Source: Mycteria americana
Lineage: Eukaryota > Chordata > Aves > Ciconiiformes > Ciconiidae
Direction: 5' to 3'
Assembly (NCBI RefSeq): GCF_035582795.1
Contig: NC_134367.1
Location: 5,752,062-5,816,061 of the forward strand
Length of the DNA stretch: 64,000 nucleotides
Every line of letters begins with the position of its first letter. The first letter of the stretch is position 1. This document shows positions 1 through 12,900 of the stretch, in pieces. Under the pieces are notes generated by a model. It saw only the letters and a program-made list of their open reading frames with translations, ran no database searches and was not told the DNA's origin. The translations under genes were made by a program, and so were the position numbers.

Positions 1-3000
1 CATGTGAGTGGGGATGAGACAGGAAAAGAAAGACAAAGCAAAAAGTGATGCATTTTTTTTTTATGGCCAAAATAAGATGCACATATTGAATCTGCCAACT
101 TTTACTCTGTGGCCTAAACACAAAGCTTCTGATACATCTGTGTATGCGGGTGATAAATGATAATTTTTTTTCATATGGCACTAACAGTCGAGAAATATGA
201 AGCTTTTTAAAAGCATTCGCACAAAGAAAGAGGTATATATATCCTTTCTCATCTTCTCTGTGAGTGAGTAAGTACCACACTGGCTTGGAATTCATATTGC
301 AGCATGTAGAAAAAAATGCTGCTGAAAAAAAAAAACAAAAAAACAAAAAAAAAAACCCCAGTAGATCCAAGTCCCCCAAAATCCCCATTGAAATATCTGA
401 TTTTCTCCAGAACTTCTCAGGAACCATCTTAGTGCCAATTCTTAGCAGTGCACACCTTTAGGATGTCTCCAAGAGGATTAAGTCCAGCTGAAGGCCTTAG
501 ATGTGCCTTCTCCCACCTCTATTTGCAGGCAGGCCACCAGCTCCTGCCTAGGGGGAAGTTTAGCCGGATCTGCTGCACATGGTCACAGTGCCATGTTAGT
601 TTGCCTATTGCTTCTAATGATGCGTTTCCTTGAGAAAGTTTTTCATTTCATAGCTTTCCATGCCCTTTACAATGCAGGGCATGACTTCAGATGGCTGCGT
701 ATCTGGATTGACTCAGAACTGAGGACTTAGATATGTTACCTGTCAGTGGCATTGGTTATTTGGAGAAACTTTATGACCCATTTAGTGAGGCGCATTATCA
801 CAATCATGCCTCTTAGGATATTGACAATTATTACAGATATCATTACTGATCTGTTACCACAGATATCATTACAATTAGAGATATTATTACATTGATAAAA
901 CAGTATTTCAGAATCATCTTACAGCTTTTTTTTTCCATTACTGCTTTTATCTGATCTTTATATTTCTAACTTTAATAAAAAGGTAGATACAGAGGAAATA
1001 GAAGCTCTTTGCTTACAGTTTATAAACTTTGATAGATGTTAAAAAATGAGCAAACATCTGGAACAGCACCTTCTCACTGATCAGAGAAGCTCCTTCCTGC
1101 TAACCTTCCTCCTGACACTTCTCCCAAGTGATACATCCTGGTGCCGTGCAGGACGCACATGGGTGTCCCACCAGACCTCCAGCTGCTCCTGAAGATGGGT
1201 GCTGGTCTCCCATAGCTCTTGAGTTACATATACCAGCCCTGAGCAGGACTGATACCACTTACCACCTTCCCTTCCTATTTTAGACCAGTAAAAATAATTT
1301 TCTCCATAGGACTGCAATTCTGGTTGAAAACACAAGAGGGTGAACCATACTCAGACATTCAGCTGTACCAGTTTTTCATTTTGCTACCTGTATAAAGGGC
1401 TCCTCCTTTTACTAGAAATTAAAGTTCTGGCCCTACCCCGGCCTGATTTTAACACTTGCTTGCACAGAATTTCTTAGCTAATACTGGATGAATAAATAAT
1501 CACTACATATAGAAAGAGTTTGGTAGTGGTTTCTTCCCCTCCATTGTTTCACCCTGTCTCTGTTGGCCAAATTAGTGTCATACTAAAGCAACTTATACCA
1601 TCAAATTAAGGACATTTATGGTTTCCAGGATATCAATGACTAATTCTGGTAGCCTTGATTTTCTACCTGCCTGAAGCTCAGTTTCGACGTCATGACTGTG
1701 TGCCACTATTCAAGGCTCCTACAACCTCAGCGATGTTTGTAGAAAGTGTAATTCAAACCAAAGCTGGGTGAAAATTTCCTGAGAAACCTATGTTTTCCTC
1801 AGAAAATACTATTCTATAAAACCCCAGTTCTCTTACAGGAGGATACATAATTTTGGCAAAACTCTCAGGTGTTTTCTGGGATATTTTCCAAGATTTAATT
1901 TCTGCTTACAACCAAGGAGATGGGTGTTAAAACTCCTACCACGCACGTACTTTCTCTTTCCTCTCTCTCTCTCTCGGCCAATGAATATTTAAAGAGGAAT
2001 GATTTTATTATCAGAGGTTTCTGTGAGAGCTCCCTCCCCAAAGAGCCAGCTTTTGTGCTCTGGGCATCCTGCTGTGGTGTTTGAGCATGGCAGCAGCGGG
2101 AGCGGGAAGAGATCTTCTGCACCATGAAGTGCCACCCTGGAGCACCATGCATCCTGCTGGGTTACTGCAGGGTATCCAGGCATTAACCGTCTTACTTTCA
2201 TAGGGGATTTCAAAACATTCTGCTTCCCTATTGATATGGAATAGAAGAAATAGCAGGTGAGATGAAATGATACTTGGAAGTATCATTTCTGTTCTCAATA
2301 CAGACTTCAAGGAGAGCTTGGGTCACTCCACTTAGTTGTTCATGTCCCTGGAAAGGCTGAGATGCTTCTGAATATGAGTTTCCCATATACAGGTGAGGTA
2401 AAAGCAATATGACATTCACTGAGATCCAGCATGTCAAATAACATTTTTCTCCATTCTCTGACTGTATTTTCATAAACTTATTTTTTATACTGTTGCCCTG
2501 AGAGTTGTTTCCTCTGTGGTACTAGCGTATGCTTTTTGGTATGTACTGAAGTTACATCTACAGAATTGTGCTACTTTTCAGGTATAGTTCAGGCAAGAAG
2601 CAAGTAACCGAGAATTTCTTACAATTTCTGTTCTGGTTCCAGATACACTCACAAGCAGCACATATGCTGAGCGATGATAAGAGCAACTACTATGGTACAA
2701 GTCTAAGTCTTATCTGTGGAGAATGATGTAAGAACTCTTCAGCAGTTAACTTATATGACAAGGACATTAAACACAGAGTTTTGAACAAATGTTATGAAGT
2801 AACTTTAACAGTCTTACAGCTTGTGAAGAAAGAACAATTTTGATATTTAAAAAGCGCCAACTGCAGTAGTCACGTTATCTAATTTGGCTGTCTGAGAATC
2901 AGCCTCTGGGCTAAGCAAAATGGAAGGTCTTCCACTTTCAGTATCACAAAGTCTTGCTGAGAGTCATGGGCCTAAATCTTCCCTGGTTTTCTCCATCTAT

Positions 3001-3967
3001 TGGTATGATAGAGAGAACAACTCTTCCATAAATCTTGCCTCACTCATGTCCTTAACATACCACACCTACAATAACAACAGGTTAAGCTGCTAAAGCTAAG
3101 ACTTTATACTAAATGGAAAGCAATGGCTGGAAACCTTGACGTGCCACTAGAAATTTGTGTTGTCAGAATATCCAATTAATGCCCAAGAAACAAAACTGTA
3201 GCAAGATGCTTGAGCAAGACCAAGCAGCAAAGGGCCATCAGAGCAGGGACAGGACAAGGATGTTCCCCCACCCCTGGGCTGCTCCCGGCTCTTCTAGGCC
3301 AGGCTGCCAAAAATTGAATGCCTCTAAATGTAAGGGCCACAGTTAAACTGTGAAAAACAGGAGACAGACTCTCTCATTAAGAAGCTACTTGACAGCTACT
3401 GTCTCCTCTCCGGGCTGCAAGCAAGACATTTAACCTCCGTACTTCAGTCTCACCGACTGCAACACAGAGATAAACCGACATAGTCAGGGCAAGGAAGATT
3501 AATTAATGAACGCTGAGAAGAGCCTATGAAGCACTAAGACCTGTTAATTATAATATCACATTTGGTAGCCACACCTCCAGTATAATGATATCTCAGTTTA
3601 ACCACAAGTCAAGGGGACACAGGGCACCGGGAGATACAAGTGAGGAAATGACACTCCCTCCCATGCTGACCCGCTGGTGATGTCTGAAGGTTCACAGGCT
3701 GGTCACTGGGCTCAGTTGTCTGGTCTTGGGTCTGTGCAATGCAGCCATGGGTCTGTTCCCTAGGACTACCAAAGATATTCTGACACCCGCGTCAATAACA
3801 AGTCTTGAAGAAAGGCAATTTTTAGAAGTTGAGGTAACAGATTGGCATGGAAATACTCTCATACACATTAAGGAAATGGCCCATGTTAACTATTCATTCT
3901 GTTACTGACGGGCAAGCCAATGCTCAACACATGTGTAACTGAAAATGACTCTTTGAAATGCTTATCA
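1..3967. other. Intergenic DNA, no supported gene
   Basis: AT-rich DNA with A/T tracts and a short CT run near 1963-1976. I find no recognisable gene or repeat family. A minus-strand open stretch around 2228-2390 ends in a stop and has a possible acceptor upstream, so it could be an alternative last exon of the candidate minus-strand gene to its right, but I cannot support it. Confidence 0.4.
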
Positions 3968-6900
3968 TCAGATTTTTTGTTTTTTCCACAGTGACAGTAA
4001 TGATAATTTCACATCAGACGACATTTTTCTCTTTCTGTTTTGCATCATTAACACTCCTCTGCTTTCTTCTCTTCTCCCACTTCTGCATAAAGTGATGGAA
4101 ATAAAGGAGGAAAACCCAAGCTGCCAAACTAAAATCAAATTAAGGTTTTTATTTGTTTTGTTGACAAATTCAGAATGAAACACAAGATTTTTTATTTTAT
4201 TCATTGACTTTAAAACACCAATTTTTATTTTAGGGCATGCATAACCATTCACCTATCCTCTTTAAAGACTCCTTTCCCAAGGTAAACATATTCCAGAAAC
4301 CTATACTGAAGATAACAAAGGAATTATATGTTAAACCATGTTATTTTTATTTAGTGATATACAACATTCTTTGTTCAGGCACATAGAACTGAAGCTTCCC
4401 ACAAAGTGATTCCTGAAGGGTCAAAAGCTGTTTATTTTGGCAAAAGTTGACATGTAGCCCTTGTGATTTTTGCACAGGACTGAAAACACTGAGGAGTAAG
4501 GGAGGGTTTCTAAGCACTACTGCTTCTGAAGCACAGAAATTACACAAAGCCAGTAATTTCAAAGCAAAAATAGATTCACCTCTTGTGCAGATGTGGCTGT
4601 GCAACTCTGGCCATATGATGGAGGAGACTTTCCTCCCTCACCCAACAATGTATCAGAAAACATAAAAATGTCTCCTATTTTTTTGAAGTAGACTCCTACG
4701 TTAGTGCTTTGGTTTTAGGAGTGGTTCCTGTGCAGGTGTCTCTATTTCTTATGTCAGGAGATGTTTCTCAACATATTGGTTACCACAAATGACAAAACAG
4801 CTTTTTTTTTCCCCTTCCTTTTTCTTTGTACAGGGGATAATGCATTTGTAATGCAAAACTGTGTTTGATTAAAAGGAATAAATCTGAAAGAGAACTGAGC
4901 TTTCACATGAACATTTAATATCCTGGAAATCTATCACATGCAACAGTTTAATCATTCTGTTTAACCACAAGTTCTAGATGTCCTCTGCAGCATTCATCCC
5001 CAATTCGTAGGTTACAGGCAAGCCCCCCTGAAATTTTTTTCACTCCTATGCTTGACTCCATACATATTTTCTCAGCCTGATGAGGAGCACAAAATACGAT
5101 GCTGTTCAAGCACAATCTGAATGTTAGAATGATTTATGGGAATATTTTTGTCAACTCAGAGGTGTGAAGAATTCTCACCTTCCAATATTTCTGTGCTGGC
5201 AGAAGTTCTACTGCACAGAAACTTATAGCAGTAAAGCATGTCCTTCATCAGGAAGGGAATGTTATCAAAACTGCTCTTTTGCTACTAAAAGCTGTGTATC
5301 CAGCTAGGAAGTAGTTGGCAGAATGCTCCGTTGGTATATGAATACAGACTTCTCATCTACAGGTAGACTAACTCAAAGTCAAGTTCTGTTTTCACCACCT
5401 TGATCCATAAGGCAATGAAAGTCTAATGATACAAGACTCGAGCCATAAATACTTCCAGTAAGTACAAGAGCCTCCTAATTGTTTGTGACAACAGCATGTG
5501 TCAGAACGAGTCAGTTAATACCTGGCAAGATCCAGATGAAGATCTAGGGCCACCTAGTTTGTACACGCTTAAGTCTTCTGGAAGTGTAAGGACAGCGTTC
5601 TTTCTCTTGGTTTAAGGCAAAATCTAGGTACCTGAGACAATGGCAGGAAATGAGGCAAACACCGCATGTCTGAAAGTTTGGTAAGTCTGAACTCATTTTA
5701 CTCGCAAGCCTTTCCAGATCAAAATCAGGTTTTGAGTCTCCTCCCTGCTATTTTTTCCAAAGCAGGCACTATTGTTGCAACTTGGTGGTTATCTGGCAGG
5801 CTTTCCTGGAATTCTGTGGTTTCGTGATCGTCTGGAGAACTATTGTTGCAACTTAAAATTGGTTTATTTACCACTTTATGTACCCAGAGGAGGAAGCTCA
5901 ACTCTTTACCCTCTTTCCTTCCTCAGGCACCTATAGTGAGTGGATTGTTTGCATGCAGAAATGGTGCTATCTAGTACACTGTTGTCTCAGCTAACCCTGT
6001 TCCTAGGAGAAATTAAAGCAGCCCTTGTTTAAGATACCTACATGTTTTTATTACATATTTGCCTTTAGCTATAAATAACAGGCACAGGATTGTGTGGTTA
6101 TCTTCAGGTTGTGCTAGGAGTAGTCATGCCTATAAAGCTTTTCCCAAAGCCCATTGGAGACAACGGAATGAGTGGGTCTGATTGACACCTTTCAGTGACA
6201 CAAAAGATGGGACATGTTTCATTTGTCAAAACATACACCCAAACTTCTGGCTGCCATTCACAGTGAATTTTCTGATAAGTCTCCTTACTATTTTAAGAAT
6301 GGTACTTGACATTGAAAACATAAGAGTAACCTGACCAGATGTCCTGCAATCCCAAAGGAGACTTCTCAAAAGACAGATTGATGCTTTGACATCTCTTCAT
6401 AACACCTTCATCTCAGCCAGTTGAGGACAATGTTTGCAGTTAAGGCACTGGTGCTGGACCATAGCAGACAGGAGTCCTGGTGCTAAACTTTTTGAGTCTC
6501 CCCTGGAAAAGATCCTAGAATAAGTCAGGGCGCGATCCTCAGACTGCAGAGGATTCTTTGCTTCAATTCCTCATCCCTGAAACAGAAATTATGTTTTCTC
6601 AAAATAATAATCTGCTATGCAGCTAAACTAGTTAAAGCCTGTGAGAATTTCAGGTGGGATTCATCTCACCTAACTTTAAAGGCCTGTGGAGTTAGTCCTT
6701 CTTATATTTGAGAGAGAGGCAGAGAGAGAATGAAAGAGTGAGAGAGAAATAAGTCATTTTTACCTACTTTGGGTATCTGTATTAGGGTACATTTAATTAC
6801 ACTCCTTAAATAGCTATTTTCCTTATCTCTAATAAAGTGAGCACCAGCTTACTGAGATAAATGTGGGCATCTACAATGTAGACGTTAATTTCTGCAGACG

Positions 6901-9900
6901 CCACATGGAATTAAAAGCTAGGAACTCCCCTTTCTCCCTTTTAGTAATACAAGAAATGTATTATCACAGAAACCTTAAAGATATTTGAAGTGTGCTATTA
7001 TGTGTCCTCTTAGTCTTCTCTTGTTCTAAGTAAAAAGAAAACTTTCAATTGTTCTTTCTGGGTCATTGGGTAGAAGGCAGATATCCTGCAGGTGGGTAAT
7101 GTACCTTCTTTAGATGATGATAAGGTGTTTGTCCAGTTCTAAGCAGCTCAATGTGGAGCTTTTTTGTGGTCAATGGGGAGGAGAATAAAATAGTCCAAAA
7201 CTAGCAAGATAAAGCATAGGCCTGGAAAAGCCTCAGGCCACAAATGGAGTCACGATGATTACTTTAGACCAGATGCTTAACATTTACTCAGTTTTCTGTG
7301 ATAATGTGGGAGGGCAGTCAACATGAACCAACTCTACAAGGGAAAACATGGATATATTAATTGCAGGATGACTGTTAACTATAAAAGTGAAGTTGTAAAC
7401 AAATGTCACCTTAGGATGTAGCATGCATTTCCAGAAAACAGAAGAGCTAACGCTATCTTGCATGATATTGCTGAGAATTTATTTGAAGTACTGTTTGCAG
7501 CTCTAGTTATTTGTCATTAAGTGAGCTGAAATTAAGCCTGAATTAACGTACTCAGGAAAACAGACAGTCTGCAATATCAGAGAAAACCAAAGAGCCCACT
7601 TGATTAGAAAAAGCAAAAGCTGAAAGGGAACATGATTGCTCTCTACAAACATCAGAAGAGTTAAAAAAAAAAGTAAGAGCTGCTTGAGCTACCAGATATT
7701 TTTATCACAAGAACAAGATATATATACTGTATTAATAAATTTAGTGAAGAAATCAGTTTCTAAGCATTAAAACCGGAAAGATCAGCAGCAGCCTTCTAAC
7801 TGAATGAAGAAGGACATAAAAACTTTACAAATAGAGGTCAAAACATTTATGGAAGGGAGTATGTGATAAGCTACATACAATTCCAGGAAAAGTCCTCAAT
7901 GACCTAAAAATTCCCTGTGCTTCTAAACAGACAAATGCTGGGTGACTGAAGAGGTAAAAAATGTCAGTCACAATAAATAACGTGTTGGAAGCAGCCATCA
8001 TGCTTCTTCCACAGATTGTAGTGGCTGAGTGTTCATGAGGAAATCAGCTTATAAATGGGAAAGGAGAGAGGAGACAATGGAAAAAGAAGAAATGTATAAA
8101 GAACCAGGAGGCAAAAGTGAAATGAAGGCAAGCAGTAGAATGTAGAAGGCAGGGCAGGGAGACAAACCATGAGATAAGGGAGAGGCCATCCAAAAATGTA
8201 GAAATTTTGCTGGACAGGCAAAAAACACCAGAAATATGAATGACCATCCAAGCCTAGTATTTAATAATGGGCATTGAGGATGGTTTAGGGCACTGAGGGC
8301 ACTCATAGGCTTTAATGGCCCTGACCAGCCTTCCTTGAAGCCTCTCCCACAACCTGCCCATGGCCCCAGGACCCCATTTTGGCTCGGCCTGTCTCATCTC
8401 AGTGTACCTGTCTCTAGTCTTGTTTTTTGCTCTGCCTCCTGGACGGGTCTTGGACCATCCTTTATGTAATCAATAAACATAAGGATGGGTGCTTTTGAAA
8501 CACAACAACAATCCGGACCATTTTAACATATTGACCATAATGTCATAAACCAAGCTTAAATCTTTGGCGCTTAGATTAGTCCAGTAGCCTCACACTAACA
8601 GTCACTGCAGATCTAGCTAGACAGATCAGTTGAACAAACCAGTATAAAAGATTTTTATCCAGCCCTATATGAGATCTTTAATGCTGATAAGCATATGGTT
8701 TAGATGTACCTGGAAAGCGTCTAAGAAGAATGTGGCATCTAATGAGCTACAGCATGAAAACTTGTATCTTTCACAAGAGATATGAACACTTCAGAGACTG
8801 GACTTTTCCACTGAAATTATTTTTCCTTATATGCCCATATTTATTTGCTCTCAATTCATTGTAGTACCTCCAGTGTTGGCTTGTCCCGGAAGGGGTGTTG
8901 TATTTTAGATAGCAAGTTGGGTTGCAGTCGTTCATTGAATTAGTGCTTGGCCGATTGCAAGGAAATAATAAATTCATCTTGTCAAGTTCAATAGCACAGG
9001 ACTACTTCTGGGTGTTCAGTGATTTAGTACCTACTTCCTGGTAACTAAAAAACAGTCATATAAATTAATTATGAAAGTCACAAATCATGTCTTCCATTTG
9101 GTCAGCATTCAAGCTACAAACAAATAAGTCCTTACTTGCCTAATATTCAGACAACTGAAGGAGACATTAGTTGTACATTGGAAAAACAAACAATATGGGA
9201 GTTTCTTATAGGAATTTTTTGTGTACTAATTGTTCTACCTACATTTGTGACTTGTGCCAAGGTCATACTCATTAAAACTTGTGGATCAGTGTTAACACAT
9301 GTACAAAATGCACAGTTTATGTTGGGCTTTAACTTGTGGTGTGGCTCAGAGTTTACAGCACTCATTGAGTCATTGAAATCAAATATTTACTGCCTCTTTG
9401 TCTCGACAAATCCTCATGTAGGTCAGACCAATTATTTCATGCATTGCCACTAAGCAGCACCTTGCTGCTGTGCCACTGAGAACATAACAGCTCGGCCTCT
9501 CAGAGGCTGATGTTTATATAAATGATGGAAGTGCCACACATAGCAGGAGGTCTTCTGGGATCAGTTCCCTGGAGCCTGTTTCCTACGGCCTCAGTCTACA
9601 GACACTCTCCGATCTGGCTGCTCTGGATGGACTGTTGTACAAAAGTAGCACTGGGAGCTACATTAGCTAGGGAAATGGAAGCTAACACATCTTTTCATTG
9701 AGGAATATTCCCTAACCACCCTCTTTGACTCTTCATGCATGCATTGCAATTATTGCGGCAAACTTAGCATTACGTAGCTCACTTAAGATTTCTGTACCAT
9801 TTGTGTACTCTGCCAGATTTAGTGGAGAGAGAAGTACTTAACCTTCTCAATAGGAGGGCACGATGAAGTGGAAGAGATGAAACAGAAAGCATGTCGACTT

Positions 9901-12900
9901 TCCTGTAGTCATCGCTCCAGTGATGTGGACTTTCCTTACAGCAAATGGAGCACACGGGACCTTTGCAGGAATAGCACAGCATTGTACTGAGCAAAATTGT
10001 AACTGTAAAACACCATCAGGGGCAAAAAAAAAGAGGATTTATAAAGCTGAAAGGTGTTTATCTAGTTTCCAGCAAACAGGGAAATGGAAATCACACAACA
10101 TTTACAGGTAATGGAATAGACACCTTAAAATGCAGAAACACAGAAAAGTGGTAAAAAACTTGATATGAAGAACAAAAGTTCCTGAGGCACAAGACAGGGA
10201 TTGTAATGCAACTTGTCACAGACAAGGCAAACAGATGAATACACTTACCATTGCAGCTACATCACCTAATGTCATAACTCTCTAGAATCACTATTTCTCA
10301 AAAGCACTTTTTTTTGCTACTATTCCTCACAGAGAAACGGATCCCCACCCATGTGCAAACTGAGGCACCTAAGCTGATCTTTTAAATTATTAAAGGGGTA
10401 TATGTGATCTGTGTATAAGCCCAGAAAAATAGCTTTTATATATCTAGAAAATACTTTCTATGATGTGGTATTTGGAAGCAAGGGGGGGAAAAAAGCCACT
10501 ATGTAAATGAAACTGTCAGGGAAAAAAAGAACTGGTAGAGAAAATTCATATTACTTGCTACGAAGGGTGAAACCAATAAGGGAAATGAGCATGTTACAGA
10601 ATCTGTGCAGATTCACAGATGATCAGCACTTTTACCCAGAGCTGAAAGTCCACTTACATTTTATCTCAACTGATAGATGAACATAGAAGGGGTTGCTAGA
10701 AACTGTTTTGAGGACTCCTTCGTGCATGATGTGATCTTCAGGTAAAAGGTAATTCAGAAGAATACATAACTGCCTTGACACTGGAAAACAACCGTCCAAA
10801 CTCCATGCTACCAATAACTCTACAGCTAGCACAGCTAAGAAATCCTGTAAACAACATTGAAAAATAATTATTTTTAGGTGCATCTTTCCAGTTTTCTTTT
10901 TTAACAACATCCCCCCTATTGAGCTTCTACCAAAGCCTTTGCTTTGGTAGAATAAAACTTTTTGTTTCCATTTAAATCTTGTTCTGTGTTTTGGGAAATT
11001 TTTGTTTTGATTAACATGAATATAACAAGAACACACTGAAGGCGATACATTTAAATCAAGTGATGTTGTAGAGTGTCTGCAATGCAAGAAAACTTGGAGA
11101 TTGCTCAGATGGACATGTACTTGCATTTGCTGATGCCAATAAGAAAAGCTGTATCATGAAAGGTCAATGAGGAACAAAAGACTTCTTAATTTCCCCGACA
11201 AGTTGCCCTTTCCTAGTGCTCTTCTGGCAAGATGCAAAGAGTAGAGTGAACACAAATACAGGTGTATTCACAGCTCCAGACTGGATTTTTAAACCTAGAG
11301 ACAGTCCTCAATAAGGAAAGACAACTGAGATGATACATTGCCTGCAGTAGTCCCTTTTTTATCACAAGAGCAGTACAAACTGGCCCTTGTGTAAGGGAGA
11401 ACGAACCCTGTTATCTGTTGTAAACAGCTTTCCTGCAACTTTGGGATAGAATCATAGAATCATTTAGGTTGGAAAAGACCTTTAAGATCATCAAGTCCAA
11501 CCGTTAACGTAGCACTGCCAAGTCCACCACTAAACCATGTCCCTAAGCACCACGTCTACACGCCTTTTAAATACCTCCTCAACCAAAAGCTTCTGCTTCT
11601 GCATTTTATTCCTTCTTTGCAACACTCATGCAATAAAAGCAGAACATGAAAGAGTGAAGTTTTCAAGCCCACCATGGTCTTCGTCGGCAAGGTACGCTTT
11701 AGCCAAACACAGTTTAACTGGATGTAAATTTCTGGCCTATTTTATTTAGAGGGGAGAACAAAAAGACTGAGTGATTCCTTCTAGTCTTAACCTCTATCAG
11801 TTCTTTGTCTACTGGAGAAAGTAGAAGCGTTGTATAGTAACCAAACAGGGTCTTCCACAGAAAAGAAAGTCTGTGTGATTTCAAATGGAAAAATAAAACA
11901 GTTACATCAGCAAGAGACCCTGTAATAACAAGGTAAACTAAACCATCATCTACCTATTAAACTGTGGTTGCTGTTTGTCCATTGGGTTTCCTCCCTCTTC
12001 TGATGGACATCTTAGTGTTCCCTGTAATAAATTTTTAGTGGTGCATTAGTGACCTTATTTTCACCACATTTGTAAGAAATCAGGTAAGAGTCTGGGGGGG
12101 TGATATGGATCCAGTCAAGACAATCTTATTGTTGCTAGCCAAAGAGTCAGAAAACACCCTTACTGTTACTTCCCTCTTCAAGGTGAAGGAGGCTATTTAC
12201 GGACTGCATGGACAAACTGCATTTACTTGGCTGAGCTTTCAACTTGAGGTGAGGTAGGTGTCTGCTGACTCAAACCGTTAAAGTTAATGTTTAATGAAAA
12301 AACTTTTCTACCGTGACACCCCAGAAATGAGATAAATGTCAATGTTCTCAAAAAAACTTATTCAGCTCAAAGTTCAGGAGATCTAAGAAATATTTCTGTC
12401 ACAGTGTGCAGGCAAGCTGCACTTTATCCGACTTTTCTGGTCTCTGTAGCTATGTCCACAACAAGAGCACACACCGAGAAGTAGCTTCAGGATTGGCGTG
12501 CACCCAAGTCATGCTCCATAAGTCCACATTGTTGGCTGAGGGATACTCATAGCTCAGACTTCAGTGAACTGAACTCAAGAGTTTTCAATAACATGAGCAT
12601 CTTAATTATTATTGTTGTTATTATTTATTATTATTATTATAAATTGTAATGAAAAGGAAAACAGCAAGAGAGCAAGAGAGGAACAAAACCCAGGAAAAAA
12701 ACCAAGTGATGCAACTGCTCACCACCCACTGACCGACGCGCAGCCAGTCCCCGAGCAGCGATCACTATGCCCTGGCCAACTCCTCCCAGTTTCTATACTG
12801 CGCATGATGCCATATGGTATGGAATAGCCCTTTGGCCAGTTGGGGTCAGCTGTCCTGGCTGTGTCCCCTCCCAGCTTCTTGTGCACCTGGCAGAGGATGG

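Noticed and set aside
2228-2473. Minus-strand open block considered as an alternative last exon
   Set aside because: The acceptor is ambiguous and phase cannot be tied to the other exons with confidence.
8033-8306. Hydrophobic minus-strand open frames in three overlapping readings
   Set aside because: They come from a purine/pyrimidine-biased segment that is open in several frames at once, which is typical of composition and not coding.
9136-9453. Plus-strand open frame of 105 codons with a hydrophobic stretch
   Set aside because: No splice context, no known family, codons look like random AT-rich sequence, and it lies in what would be an intron.
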